From Synanceia verrucosa (lineage: Eukaryota; Chordata; Actinopteri; Perciformes; Synanceiidae): a DNA stretch of 64,000 nucleotides. Location of the stretch: positions 11,191,650 through 11,255,649 of the forward strand of contig CM056550.1 of NCBI GenBank assembly GCA_029721515.1, written 5' to 3'. How positions within the stretch are numbered: the stretch's first letter is position 1; the number at the start of each line of letters is the position of its first letter. Both the position numbers and the translations under genes were made by a program. Below are positions 1 to 11,018 of the stretch, one piece after another. The notes beneath the pieces were generated by a model that was given only the letters and a program-made list of their open reading frames with translations, was not told the DNA's origin and did not search any database.

Positions 1-105
1 GTACTTCATATCTTTTATTTTTATCCTCCTGACCCCGGCATGTCCCTGTGTGTTTCCATCTTGCAAGCTGCTGGAATTGTGAATTTCTCTGTGAGATGAA
101 GAAAG

Positions 106-131
106 TATCTATCTATCTATCTATCTATCTA
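106..131. repeat. (TATC)n microsatellite
   Basis: Perfect tetranucleotide run of about six units, followed by an AT-rich stretch. Simple repeat with no coding potential. The rest of 1-890 holds no gene that I can support. Confidence 0.95.
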
Positions 132-890
132 ATAATATAATATAATATAACATAATATAATTATTTAACAGTAGGCTATTTACGTTGTAATTTGAAACTT
201 CTAGGGCGACACAAACATTTGTTTTTAAAACATAACTTGCGTCTTTTCACCTCAACTGTGAGGTGAAAGTTAAAGTGACATCCTTCATTCATGCTGTAGG
301 GGGGATCATGGATCACAGGGTGCCTAATCCTGACATTTCAAGCCCCAAGAAGAAGTAGAGGACATGACGTCACCTGAACGAACATTCAACGAGAGCTCCA
401 TGCTATTCGTTTGAACAACACAACTTTCCGATGCAACTTCTGATGCATCGTTCCAACTACGCTTTTGGGAAACACTTCCGTCGTTCAACGATACATCGGA
501 CTACGATAGTTGTAAACATCGGAAGTTGCGTCGTTCGGACAATGCTGTTGGGAAACACCTGCGTCTTAGATCCATCGTTCGAATGTAGGAAGTAGCTAAC
601 AACGTTAGCAACGAACCTTTTGGGAAACGCACCCCTGGTGAGTGGAATCACACACTAGCTACATTAGCTGCTGATACCAAAAAATGAGTTTCATGTGTAT
701 ATGTATTTTTTAGCTGCCGTGAGGTGCAACAGACTAACGAGTGGGACCACTGACCAAGAAATTGATACTACTGTGAAGAGATGGCTCCACCTGGCCCCTG
801 ATCAAGACGGTGGGAGGAAAGAATGGATGCAGAGGAAGAGCAATGAAGATAAAAGGGGAAATTAATGATGGCACCCATTTGTAAACTCGT

Positions 891-1553
891 TCCTTTAGTT
901 GTGGCCATCTAGCTTTTAGCCTGCGAAGCTTTTTTTTGTTCTATTCATTGAAGTAAGAGTAACTCTGCTACTCGATTACTGTTTTGAGCTGCATATTTCA
1001 CGACTTGTACCTTGTAATCTGCAGAATATGATTTTCTTTTTGGGGGCATTTAAGTTCGTTCTTTATTAGTCGTCTTTATAAGTTAATGTGTTATTGTATA
1101 AAGCTTGTTCTTTACACTTACAAGAAAAGTTTTATAGGCAGTTTTAACACTGAATTGTATTGTTATTGTATTAAAAAAATAAATATTGGATACTACCATT
1201 GTTCTTTTAGTTGTGGCCATCTAGCTTTTAGCCCGTGATTAGCTTTTTTTGTTTTATTCATTGCAGTAAGAGTAACTACCGCTTTTTCCCGTCCCTCACA
1301 AGATTTCCGCTTTCTCCAAACTTTATTTCTGTGGCTCGATTACTGTTTTCGACTGCATATTTCACTAATTGCAGCTTGAAATCTGCAAAATATGATTTTC
1401 TTTTGGTGGGCATTTGTGTTCAGTATGGAATAGATATTGTATATTGTATAAAACTTTCGTTTGTAAAAGTTAAACTTGTTCCTTTTATATACAGTTTTAA
1501 GATTACATTGTTATTGTATTAATAAATAAATATTTGGTACTGTCTTTGTTGGG
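891..1553. repeat. Diverged tandem duplication, two ~310-350 bp units
   Basis: Unit 1 (about 891-1202) and unit 2 (about 1203-1553) share in order: a TTTAGTTGTGGCCATCTAGC start, a TTCATTG(A/C)AGTAAGAGTAACT block, a CTCGATTACTGTTTT block, an AATATGATTTTCTTT block and a terminal ATTGTTATTGTATTAA tract with AATAAA-like signals. The copies have many substitutions, so the duplication is old. I do not recognise the element, and open frames in it look spurious. Confidence 0.7.
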
Positions 1554-1559
1554 GCATTC

Positions 1560-1900
1560 TGTTTTCTGGGCCAAATGCGGCCATAGTGAGTTTATTAAAG
1601 AAGTGGCTTGGTTACGGTTTAGTGAAGACTGACATCTGGAACCAGTTATGAAACTTGTCTGGTCCTACTTAGGGCCAGCTGTGGTCATACAGGTGGCTGA
1701 CATCTGGGAAAACATTAAAACTTATCCGCCCCAACACTGGGCCAGGACAGGGCCACATATGGCCATATCAGTGGCTGAGACATGGCAAAATCATGGGCCG
1801 TACGTGGCAACCAGATGTGGCCCTCCCAAGTACCATAATTCATTGCGATATGTGGGCCAAGTGTGAGTAAGTTGTGTGGCCCACCACTGGGCCAGACTAA
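1560..1900. repeat. Degenerate GGGCCA/TGGCC-rich repeat tract
   Basis: Words of the type GGGCCA and TGTGGCC recur in both orientations every 20-60 bp. Both strands give short overlapping ORFs, as expected from a quasi-palindromic repeat. No protein family is recognisable. The following stretch to 2226 is AT-rich and I see nothing in it. Confidence 0.45.
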
Positions 1901-2226
1901 TTTTGCTATGTGGGTCACACATACAATGTTGATCTGTATCTTAATAAGATCAAAGTCCTTTGTGGTTCCATGTTGTGATGGGGAGCACACTGGACTTTAA
2001 ATCCACTGATATCTTAGATCAAAGCATTCAAATCAAAGAAGGAGGAAATCTGCTGATAATATTCACTATTATATTATTCATTTCACTACAATATTAAATG
2101 AATATCAATAAATAATTAAATGAAAAATCCATAGTCTGCTGTGTTAAATATTAGATTACTCGTGTGTACTGCTCATGTTTAAAGACATTCATGTTTCATT
2201 TGTTAGTGAACTTTATTTGCCATATT

Positions 2227-2936
2227 TTAAGAATCAGCAAAAATAAGTTTTTCATGCATGCAAACATAGTCAAACTGGTATCCAACAGCAACAACAGAAT
2301 CAAATAGAAACAGAGTAGAATGGAACATTCTAAAAAACATGACATCATTTGGAACATCCATCAAATACATGATGACATCATGGTTTCTAGAATGTTGCTG
2401 AACACCTGCACCAGGTTCAGAGACAGATTTCACTGAGACAGCAGTCTGAGTGAAGTGTGATCCTGATCACACGCTCCACCACCCTCACCACCTGCTGGAG
2501 TTTCCTTCTGTCCTCCACTGTGCAGCTGCTGAACCACACCGAGCAGCTGAACATCAGGAGGCACTCTGTCATTGACTGATAGAAGTTCATCAGCAGGTTT
2601 TGAGGGAGGACAGCTTATTTTAGCTTCCTGAAGAAGTAAAGTCTCTGTTGGGTCTTCTCCACTTGGTGAGAGGTGTGTGGACCAGGTGAGGTAAGCTCAG
2701 ATGTGGACTATATGTCCTGAATGAAGGCAGGAAACTGTGTTTACTATCTGAAGTATGTTTAAGTCCATCATTAGTAACAGTAACTGTCAGACTATTGTGT
2801 AGTGTTTACCGTCTGAGCTAATGCTACCATGCTAACAATTGTAACTGAGGTTTCTGTAGCACAGTCGGCCAGTGAACATCCTGATGTATTAAAACATTAT
2901 TTAAACTATCCATTGAGACCAAAAGCTCTTATAAGT
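2227..2936 (-). repeat. Inverted, partly deleted copy of the repeat at 30.99-31.89 kb
   Basis: Read on the minus strand this segment matches 30,99x-31,89x (and 48.5-49.4 kb): the block with ACTTAAACATAC, the GCATGCTAGCATTAGCTC-like block and the LINE C-terminal remnant all recur in the same order. It lacks about 340 bp present in the other copies, and the missing part takes most of a tRNA-Asn-like gene with it. Only a 5' tRNA-Asn-like piece remains near 2851-2876 on the plus strand. Confidence 0.75.
2432..2670 (-). pseudogene. LINE reverse transcriptase C-terminal remnant
   Basis: The minus strand encodes, with defects, the same peptide that is open at 49,125-49,364: motifs of the type QQRLxFLRK, NLLMNFYQSMTE and FSCSVWFSS, followed by LQQVVRVVERVI. 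This pattern is typical of the region after the polymerase domain in fish non-LTR retrotransposon ORF2 proteins. It is a short dead fragment without RT catalytic motifs. The exact LINE clade is not certain. Confidence 0.65.
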
Positions 2937-2937
2937 C

Positions 2938-5035
2938 TTTAAGCCTGGTTCTTAGTCTTTCTCATCCTACATGGAAAACAGAGAAAGCTATTTTATTTAT
3001 TATAGTGTACTGTGCTCCAGGTCCATATTCTGAATTTCTATCTGAGTTCTCTGAGTTTTTAATCAACTTTAGTCCTGAGAACTGATAAAGTCATTATTGT
3101 AGGTGACTTTAATATTCATGTGGACATTGATAGTGACAGCCTTGGTACTGCTTTTATCTCGCTGTTAGATTCAATTGGCTTTTGTCAGAATGTTCAGGAA
3201 CCAACTCACTGTTTTAACCATACGCTTGACCTGGTCCTGACCTACGGCATTGAAGTAGAATATTTATCAGTCCAGCAACAGAATTCCTTCTTATCAGACC
3301 ATTACTCGTTACCCTTTGAATTTTTACTTCCGGACTACACTCCATCAGGTAAATCCATGTACACTAGATGTTTATCTGATAGTGCTGTAGCCAAGTTTAA
3401 GGATATAATCCCATTAGCTTTTAATTCAGTGCCTAACCTTGATATACTTGGGGGCTCAGACTTCAGTCCTACTCAAATTGATAATTTGGTAGATAGTGCT
3501 GCAGACTCTCTGCGAGCATCACTAGACTCTGTTGCTAAGCCGTCTACCTGTCTCTTAGATCCCATCCCAACTTCACTGCTTAAAGAAGTTTTACCGTTAC
3601 TGAGCACCTCTTTATTAAACATGATCAACTTATCTTTGCTGTCAGGCTATGTACCTCAGTCATTTAAAGTAGCCGTAATCAAACCTCTTCTGAAGAAGCC
3701 CGGTCTTGATCCAGAGGTTTTAGCCAACTATAGACCGATATCCAACCTTCCTTTTCTCTCTAAGATCCTTGAGAAAGCAGTGTGTAGTCAGCTGTGTGAC
3801 TTCCTCCAGAACAATAATCTATTTGAGGATTTTCAGTCAGGATTTAGAAAATATCATAGCACCGAGATAGCTCTGGTGGAAATTACTAATGACCTGCTAA
3901 TTGTGTCAGACAGCGGACTCGTCTCAGTACTTGTCTTGTTAGATCTTCGCGCTGCTTTTGATACTATTGACCACCATATCCTGTTGCAGAGATTCAAACA
4001 TTTAATTGGCATCAGAGGAACCGCTTTAAGCTGGTTTAAGTCCTATTTATCGGATCGATCACAGTTCACGTTAATGATGAGTCCTCCATGCACTCCAAAG
4101 TCCGTTATGGAGTTTCTCATGGTTCTGTGCTTGGGTCAATTCTAGTCACTTTATATATGCTTCCTTTAGACAACACACTCCAAAAACTTTCACTGTTATG
4201 CAGATGATACTCAGCTATATTTGTCATTCAAGTCAGACGAATCCAGCCAGTTAGCTAAACTCTAAACATGTTTTAAGGATATAAAAACTTGGATGACGGA
4301 CAATATCTTGTTGTTAAATTCAGACAAAACCGAAGTTATTCTAATTGGCCCTGAAAATCTCAGAAATAAGCTATTGAATGACTTAATTACTCTAGATGGC
4401 TTTGCACCAGCCTCGAGCACCACTGTTAGGAATCTAAGGGTAATTTTTGACCGAGATATGTCCTTCAACGTCCACATGAAACAAACAGCAAGCACTGTTT
4501 TTTTCCATCTGTGTAACAAAAATCAGGCATATTTTCTCTCAAAACGATGCAGAAAAATTAGTCCATGCATTTGTAACTTATAGACTTTTGCAATTCCTTA
4601 TTATCAGGCTGCCACAATAAGTCTATCAAGACTCTCCAGCTGGTCCAGAACGCTGCAGCACGTGTTCTGACCAGAACCAGGAAAAGAGACCATATTTCTC
4701 CGGTGTTAGCCTCTCTGCACGGCTCCCTGTAAAACCTAGAATGGAATTTAAAATCCTCCTCTTCACCTACAAGGCACTGAATGGTCAGGCACCATCCTAT
4801 CTTAAAGAGCTAATAGTGCCTTATAATCCAGCTTGAACTCTGCGCTCTCAGCATGCAGGACGATTAGAGGATTCTAGGGTTTATAAAAGTAGAATGGGAG
4901 CTAGAGCTTTCAGTTATCAAGCTCCTCTTCTGTGGAACCAACTCCCTCTTTCAGTTCGGGAGGCAAACACCATCCCCTTATTCAAGAGTAGAGTTAAGAC
5001 TTTCCTTTTTGATAGTGCTTATAGTTAGGACTGAT
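2938..5035 (+). pseudogene. 5'-truncated L2/CR1-type LINE ORF2 (endonuclease end + RT), frame-broken
   Basis: This is a non-LTR retrotransposon ORF2 fragment. The end of an APE-type endonuclease is visible (GDFNIHVD near 3105-3125, then the SDHYSLPF motif near 3295-3320). The RT domain follows: NYRPISNLPFLSKILE, FQSGFRKYHSTE, and LDLRAAFDTIDH (motif A with its Asp) up to 4145. The catalytic YADD lies at 4197-4208 in another frame. A further open piece at 4293-4583 and a C-terminal region with AAARVLTRTRK and APSYLKEL run to about 5030. At least three frameshifts or stops break the gene. The 5' end is missing, as expected of target-primed reverse transcription, and it is inserted at the edge of the preceding repeat. 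Clade assignment (L2/CR1 group, Jockey superfamily) is from motif resemblance only. Confidence 0.85.
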
Positions 5036-6780
5036 CCAAGGCTGATTCAGGCTGCCTTGGATCAATCCTTAGTTATGCTGCTATAGGTTTAGACTGCTGG
5101 GGGACCTCTGACACACTGAGCTTCTCTTCTTCTTTATTTGGATGCCTCCATTAAGTCATTTTACTAACTCATCTTCTTCCCCGAAGTCCCTGTGCTCTCA
5201 GCTCCCAGGTGTCCCTGAGCTGAGGCTACTTGGTGGGAAGGAATTGGTGTCATCCAGGCTTCATCTGTCGTGATGGTGGTGAGATGGAGAAGAGGCGATG
5301 CTGCTCAGGTTGTATCTGTTAGAGTTGTGGAGAAGAGGATGTGTTTATTCTTCTTTAACGGGGAGGAGGGAAGACATAGAAGTAGAGGAATTTCTCAATA
5401 AACCTACCATTTAATGGTTATAGTGCGTCAAGTAATGTGCAACAGATCTGGGTTTTGATTAGCTCTCCCTGGCAAGCAACCAACAACTTAGAGGTGCAAG
5501 CAAAATCAGAACCAAGCCTAAAGTTCCCTGAACCCATTTATAGTGCCAGTCCTTGCTAGACAACTTTCACTATCTGGGTGTCATCTTTGGATCAGATGTC
5601 ATCAGTTCTTCTTCTTCATTGGTTGATGTTTTGATGCTGGCCATCTTCTGGGCGGACCTGCAGTGTTAATGTGTGTTTCCTGGAGACTCCTGGAGACATC
5701 CCCACTAACTAAAAGCATTTAAAAATATGAACAGAATACAAATGATAAAATACATTATAATTAATTCATAAAAAGTGTAAGTGTATATGAGTGGATAATA
5801 TGGTAGCTACGGCTTTTTGTTTCTTCCTTTAATGTTAATACTACTGTTTTATTTTATTAATTTCTCTCTGTTCTCTACTGAACAAAACTTAACCAATTAA
5901 ATTGAAATCAATCAACAGATTAACTAACACAGATGAACCATGAAATCATGGCATGTAGGTAGGTATACCATGCAGGCAGATCTCCCACATGTGTCACATT
6001 TGGTCTTTATCAGAAGGAGGAAAAAGGAGGAGGATCTGACATGATAAACTACTTATGGCAATAGACTGAAGAATTAAAGCAGAGTGGACTATAATAAACT
6101 TAATTGTTATGTTCTGTCGTTAAGCAAAGGTGATGGTTTTCCTTGTAAACATAAACTCTTGTGTCAGGAATGCAGAATGTAGTCATAAATTTCATCTGTG
6201 TGACTTAGAGTGTCTTATGGTCAGTGCTGGAGAAGGTCCTATCTGGGCTGTTTACTCAAGCCTGTCGTAAAAGCATGTTTTTTCCTGTGGGGAAGTGACA
6301 GAAATTCAACCTTGCAGCCTGCTGCTTTTACGAGTAGCTGCATTTTAAACGTACTCTATTGATTATAAAGCTACAACCTAGCTAAATGTTTATGCCATTT
6401 TTCTTACAATTCCTTACAACTGCTAATTCAAGAGTCTTTACAGTCATTATATGACCAACCAAGGTGGCAGCCCACATACAGGCAGCGACTCGAGGGTCTT
6501 GGCTTTTTAAGTTTGTATTCTTTTGCATTTTCACTAAGACCGGAAGCCTTAACACTGGCTGAACTGTGGGAAATCTAACAAACTGCCAAGGCTTTTTTCC
6601 ACCCAAACTGCTGTGGACCACAGAAGTCCACACCCCTTTTCACACATTTTCTTTATCCCACTAGTTTAATAAATGATGTTCTTCAATAAACTTTGTGGTA
6701 AAAGAAAAGCTCCTGTCAGCCTCAGTGCCATTTCAGTGATCACATATTATTCTGTAGCTTTGCCTTGGCTGGCAGGGATA
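5036..6780. other. LINE 3' tail and non-coding DNA
   Basis: The first 250-300 bp continue the LINE as a probable 3' UTR (the GACTGCTGGGGGACCTCTGA block). Around 5,970-6,030 the segment is an inverted match to 32,26x-32,31x (the CATGTGTCACATTTGGTC-like block with GGAGGAAAAAGGAGG). I see no supportable gene in the rest. Confidence 0.5.
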
Positions 6781-6782
6781 CT

Positions 6783-7470
6783 GTCTACGATATTTCACCA
6801 TTCAATCATTTCCCTGTGCTTTTCGCACATCTTATCCTTTGCGTGAGTGAGCGTAAAAATTGGCCACCTTCCTTTGAGCACTCTACCATTTGAGCTAATT
6901 CCCCCATACGGAATAACTCCCACGTAGCTCCACCTAGCTCGTCTCATCCCATGCTTTTCCAGACTCTTGAGATCAATGTAAAGACAACTGCAAGGTGTCC
7001 CACACACATGGATTTGATTCCCATCTTGATGCAGGCAAGTTTACATGGTTAAGGTGTTGGACTGCTAGTTTTTATGCATGTAAAACAAGATTTTGGAGAG
7101 TCTCTCTGCTTAAAGGCACACATAAATAAAGAAATGTAAATAAAGACATAAAAGATATAGAAAGACAGAAATATAAAATATAAAACATTTTCCCAGATTA
7201 TCTGTGGAATCTCTACATTCTGAGTGATGTCACTGTAAAACCACAGAATATTCTGATAACCTCATACAGACCCACATGCTCATGAAATATATCATTCTTA
7301 CCATACATCAGTTGATTTCACTCCTCTCTGTGATGAGAGAGAAGGACGGAGTGTTCTACTCCTGAATATCTGCTGTGAGCTGACGGTCACATGTTCAATC
7401 CCCACCTTTGGCAAAGATGGAGAAATGTGTCAGGTAAGGTGAACAGTGGAACTCTCAGGGTGTCATGCTG
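6783..7470 (-). repeat. Inverted copy of the tRNA-bearing repeat at 58.5-59.26 kb
   Basis: On the minus strand the order matches 58.5-59.26 kb: a B-box-like GTTCAATCCCCACC block (7,41x), a GAGAGACTCTCCAAAAT block (near 7,100), an ACCATGTAAACTTG block (near 7,030), a TCAAGAGTCTGGAAAAG block (near 6,965) and then a tRNA-Ala 5' half. The two copies are well diverged. This is a dispersed fish repeat built around tRNA genes rather than a protein gene. Confidence 0.7.
6876..6904 (-). pseudogene. tRNA-Ala 5'-half remnant
   Basis: Read on the minus strand, 29 bases match the acceptor 5' strand, D-arm and start of the anticodon stem of tRNA-Ala (GGGGAATTAGCTC then GGTAGAG). A GCGC has become GTGC, the usual CpG decay. 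The anticodon and 3' half are absent. The matching repeat at 59,183-59,255 keeps the complete gene. Confidence 0.75.
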
Positions 7471-7563
7471 AGGTATGATACATGCTGTTTTAATTCATGT
7501 TGCCATTTTTTTCAGTATACTGAATGAACTAGCAGCATGTGAGTATGAAAGCACATTTGAGGA

Positions 7564-7645
7564 GCTGTGATGGCCAAGAGGTTAAGGTGTTGGACTCAAA
7601 ATCCAATGGGGTTTCCCCGCGCAGGTTTGAGTCATGCACACAGCG
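7564..7645 (+). pseudogene. tRNA-Ser(CGA)-derived pseudogene with CAA anticodon
   Basis: The 82-nt length, GATGGCC D-arm start, long variable arm (TGGGGTTTCCCCGCG) and GTTGGA/TCCAAT anticodon stem identify a tRNA-Ser. The anticodon loop reads CTCAAAA, so positions 34-36 are CAA. By comparison with the vertebrate Ser(CGA) gene, as I know it, this is a CpG decay of CGA. The T-stem has one mismatch, the T-loop reads TTTGAGT and the last acceptor pair is lost (A opposite A). It is almost certainly non-functional. Confidence 0.85.
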
Positions 7646-8315
7646 CCATATTAAAAGCACATCTTTCAGAAAGTGATACTTGTCTATATCCTTGCTCTGC
7701 AGGGGAGTGATGGACAAATAAAACAATTGTGATGTTCTTTTACTCCTCTTGATGGTGCTCTTGGCTCAAAGAAAGGGGCTAGTGTAATGGAAAATTACAA
7801 CATTTCTATTACATCTCAAGGGTCAAAAAATATCACAAGTGCTTCATGAAGCTTCACTACTGTAGGGTGATTCTGTTGCCATATGTGTTGTTTGAGTGAC
7901 AACAGAGCAAAGACATACAAACAAAAGGACTGAAATGTGCCCTTCCTCGAAAATGAGGAACATGGAGTACCGCTCCAACAAATCAAAGGACATGAAAACT
8001 TTGAACTTGTTCAACTCACTGTTTATCATCTTTTTAGGCTCAGTCTAACCGCAAACAATGAAAACTATGACACTGGTATCCATCCAACATTTACACATTC
8101 AATTGATGATATCTATTAAATATTAAAAAAAAATACTTGACAGTATTTAAGACATGAAAAATGTTGTTGAAAAATCAAACTATTCTGATCAAAACTTCAC
8201 TGTCTGTTTAAAGAGCAGCTAGGAAGATGTTCTATGTCTCTTTATGTTATGTTTACATGTTTGTGTTTATATGCAGTACATTTTTGTGATGTCACCACTG
8301 ATGGGTTCATTGTGA
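7646..8315. other. Non-coding, no recognised feature
   Basis: AT-rich sequence with short ORFs on both strands and no recognisable protein motif. Confidence 0.5.
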
Positions 8316-8990
8316 TTAAAGGTCCCATATTATACAGTTTTTTGGCAATTTTATATAGGTCTCAGATGTCCAACAATATTGTATTCAAAGTGTATTACCC
8401 CAAACTCAGCCCTGGTCCTGAATTGCAGCCTGTTAAAAATCACTGTATTGAGCTCTGCTGAGAAAAGGCTGTTTGTGTGTCTGTACCTTTAAATAACCCT
8501 GAGCTGTGTCTGACAACGCGCCTTCTCTGTAGAGAGGAAGTGGCTCTTGCTGGCATTACTGGGACCTGATGTTTACGTGTCGGCTATGGCAAGAGATGCT
8601 GTAGTTCAATGTTAGCAGCTTGAACCAGAGTGTGACCCAGAAGGAGAGGTTCCTGAACAGGTTCACACTCTGTAGCTGCAGCAGGACGTTTCAGAACGGT
8701 GAGTTAAAAATACTTGCTGTTATGATGACTAGCTTGTAGCTAACGCTACAACTGGATAGGTGCTCCAGTGGAAACTGTGCAACCATGTGAATATTAGCTG
8801 TTAGGTGAGACTATAGGTAGCATCTCATTGCTAGACTGAAAACTAATTTGAGGCTACTGGTGACACTTTATGTACTTAAAAGACTAAAATGTCCTGAATA
8901 CATCCTGGTATTTGTCTTTAGTTTTTTATATTTTTTAATGTTTTGGTTTTGACATTCTTTTGTACATGTGAGAGCAATACCTGGAACAAC
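8316..8990 (+). repeat. Fish interspersed repeat starting TTAAAGGTCCCATATTAT
   Basis: The segment opens with TTAA followed by AGGTCCCATATTAT and contains a CTGTACCTTTAAAT and GAGCTGTGTCTGAC block that I recognise as a widespread fish repeat. A TTAA target would fit a Kolobok- or piggyBac-like non-autonomous element, but I could not locate the matching right end. The boundary is a guess. Confidence 0.4.
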
Positions 8991-9382
8991 AAGATCAAAA
9001 CATGTTGTGTTTGAAAATGAACTCTTTGAGTGCCAGTCGTTTTTTTTTTTAAATTAAGCATATTTTATTTTAGTATTAATGTGTGTATCCCATCCAAAGT
9101 ATAATATGAACATATTTCTGAATGGTCAGTGATTACCAAGTTCTTCGTTGTTCAACGTGACTCAGACGGTTCCAGGTGACTGCTTCACTATTTCATCAAA
9201 AACCTCTGCGTCAACTTCTGTGTCAGACTGGTCATACACCTTCATATCGAGCTTAACAAATGCTTCATGCTGTCAGTGAAAACATACTGTATCTATACAG
9301 CTACATGTATAAATATAACTTAGCTGTATAAACACAGATACAATAATTATGTACATATATAATAGGAGGGGCAATTTCCCCT

Positions 9383-9390
9383 ATTTAGAT
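9383..9390. other. Empty (pre-insertion) site for the hAT element
   Basis: The single octamer ATTTAGAT sits between flanks that elsewhere (13,163; 35,930/37,289; 53,465/54,774) are separated by a hAT insertion with ATTTAGAT on both sides. The left flank (CAATTTCCCCT) and right flank (GTTACAGTCAAGGCAAAGACC) are both recognisable. This paralogue therefore preserves the site without the element. Confidence 0.8.
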
Positions 9391-10206
9391 GTTACAGTCA
9401 AGGCAAAGACCTAGCAAGTAGGCTAATTAGCGATTAGCTTTACTCGCGATTAGCATACTAATAAACATGAATTTGGTCGTAAAAATGTTGCTATAAGTCA
9501 GGCAGTACATTACCATAAGACAGACAATGTTGCACTAAACATTTCGACCATTTATGACAAATATTCTATCACTTCACAGGCATAAACAGAAGGTAGAATA
9601 CAGATAATGCTAGCTTGCTAAATAATGACAAGTTAACGTTACCTACCATCTCCACGGGCACAATTCACCTTCATGCAGAGACAATTTTATCTTTCCATTT
9701 ATTTGACACCAGCTATGTATTCTTGTCTCAGTCAGCAGCCTTCAGAAATAATACTTTGCTAACATAGGTCATCTTATCTCAATGAGAACTGTTAGCAACT
9801 GTGACTCGATAATATCATCGAACAGAAGGGTACATGTTGCCAACATCTCCTCAACCGACAACAATAAAACTATAAAAATCATGTTCAGTTGAAAAAAAAA
9901 CTTGTTCAAGATGTTGCCAACATGTGAATGTTAAGGTTACTTACCCGTCTGTGGCGCCACTCTGGAAAATTCCCTCTGCAAGCAGAGATTCAAGCTTTTT
10001 CTACAGTTTAACACGCTGTAGAGTTAAAATTTACACTGCATGTCTGGATAAAAACTGACCTGCTTAGACTCTCTGTCTGTTGTTAACTGGACTGGTCACT
10101 GGACACTAGACTGATGTGTGTGTGTGTATACATGCATTATGCATTCAGATACAGTAATGTGTAACAATGCACTTATTGCTTTTTGACAATACTTAGTTAC
10201 TTTGCG

Positions 10207-10233
10207 GTTGCCTGGGTAACCAAATATGCAAAT
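10207..10233 (+). promoter_or_regulatory. RFX-type X-box plus octamer upstream of the unrecognised host gene
   Basis: GTTGCCTGGGTAAC (10,207-10,220) fits the palindromic RFX X-box consensus GTNRCC-NN-RGYAAC. Six bases on is the POU octamer ATGCAAAT (10,226-10,233). Three 22-bp copies of an ACAGATCAAAGCAG unit follow at 10,252-10,317. Both motifs are kept in the paralogue at 55,279-55,305. They lie about 200 bp upstream of a probable first-exon donor (10,426). Binding is inferred from motif match only. Confidence 0.5.
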
Positions 10234-10317
10234 AATAATAGAAGGTACAGTACAGATCAAAGCAGATTAGAATACAGATCAAAGCAGAATAGAATACAGA
10301 TCAAAGCAGATTAGAAC

Positions 10318-10425
10318 AGAACGGAACACAACTGAAGTGTTTAACAGAAGACACGCTGCTCATTTCACCTGAGAAAGTGAAGACAAAACGTTTGAGCTAG
10401 CTGATCCATCAGTTATCGGCTTCAA
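10318..10425 (+). other. Probable 5' non-coding exon
   Basis: A segment free of repeats ends at a strong donor (CTTCAA|GTAAGT at 10,425/10,426) and lies upstream of the acceptor at 11,018. The paralogue at about 55,390-55,497 keeps the sequence and the donor. The 5' boundary is arbitrary because no transcript evidence is available. Confidence 0.45.
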
Positions 10426-10635
10426 GTAAGTACACAAATACATAAAGTAAAGCACTCATTAACCAGCTATTATTATTATTATTACCAAAACACATGTCAC
10501 CAATGGTCTGTTAGCTGTCAATACAACACTGTTCTACAAAATTTCTCAAATTTTAAAGTACCTGCTCCAGTTCATATTGTGTCATATATTATATTATTGG
10601 AGTATTAATGCTGATACATCAACATGTAAGCTGTA

Positions 10636-10950
10636 TTTGGGGGCTGGAGCCTATCCCAGCTGTCTTAGGGTGGAAGGCAGGGTACACTCTGGACAAGTCT
10701 CCAGTTCATCACAGGACAAACAGAGACAGACAACCACTCACACTCACATTCACACCTACGTTCAATTTAAATTAGCCAATTAACCTAATCCCCATGCATG
10801 TTTTTGGATGGTGGGAGGAAGCCGGAGTACACGGAGAGAACCCACACAGACACGGGGAGAACACAGCAAGGCCTCGGGGCCGGGAATCGGACCCGGTATC
10901 TTCTTGCTGTGAGGTGACAGTACGAACCACTGCACCACTGTGCCGCCCCC
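10636..10950 (-). repeat. tRNA-derived SINE-like repeat
   Basis: On the minus strand it begins with GGCGGCACAGTGGTGCAGTGG (A-box-like) and has a degraded B-box (ACCGGGTCCGATTCCC). The body contains the TGGGTTCTCTCCG-type block and a CATGCATGGGGATTAGG stretch, and the 3' end has the CCTATCCCAGCTG tail. Other copies lie at 55.70-55.98 kb (minus) and, 5' part only, inside the hAT elements at 36.36 and 53.89 kb. The family is very common in fish; its exact name is not asserted. Confidence 0.7.
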
Positions 10951-11018
10951 AAAAAATATGCATATGGTTTTTTAATATCAGATTCTGAAAATCATCTTCT
11001 TATTAATGTTTATCTCAG

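Noticed and set aside
10252..10317. CRISPR-like array (three 22-bp units)
   Set aside because: The units are directly adjacent without spacers, in a vertebrate genome; it is a simple tandem repeat.
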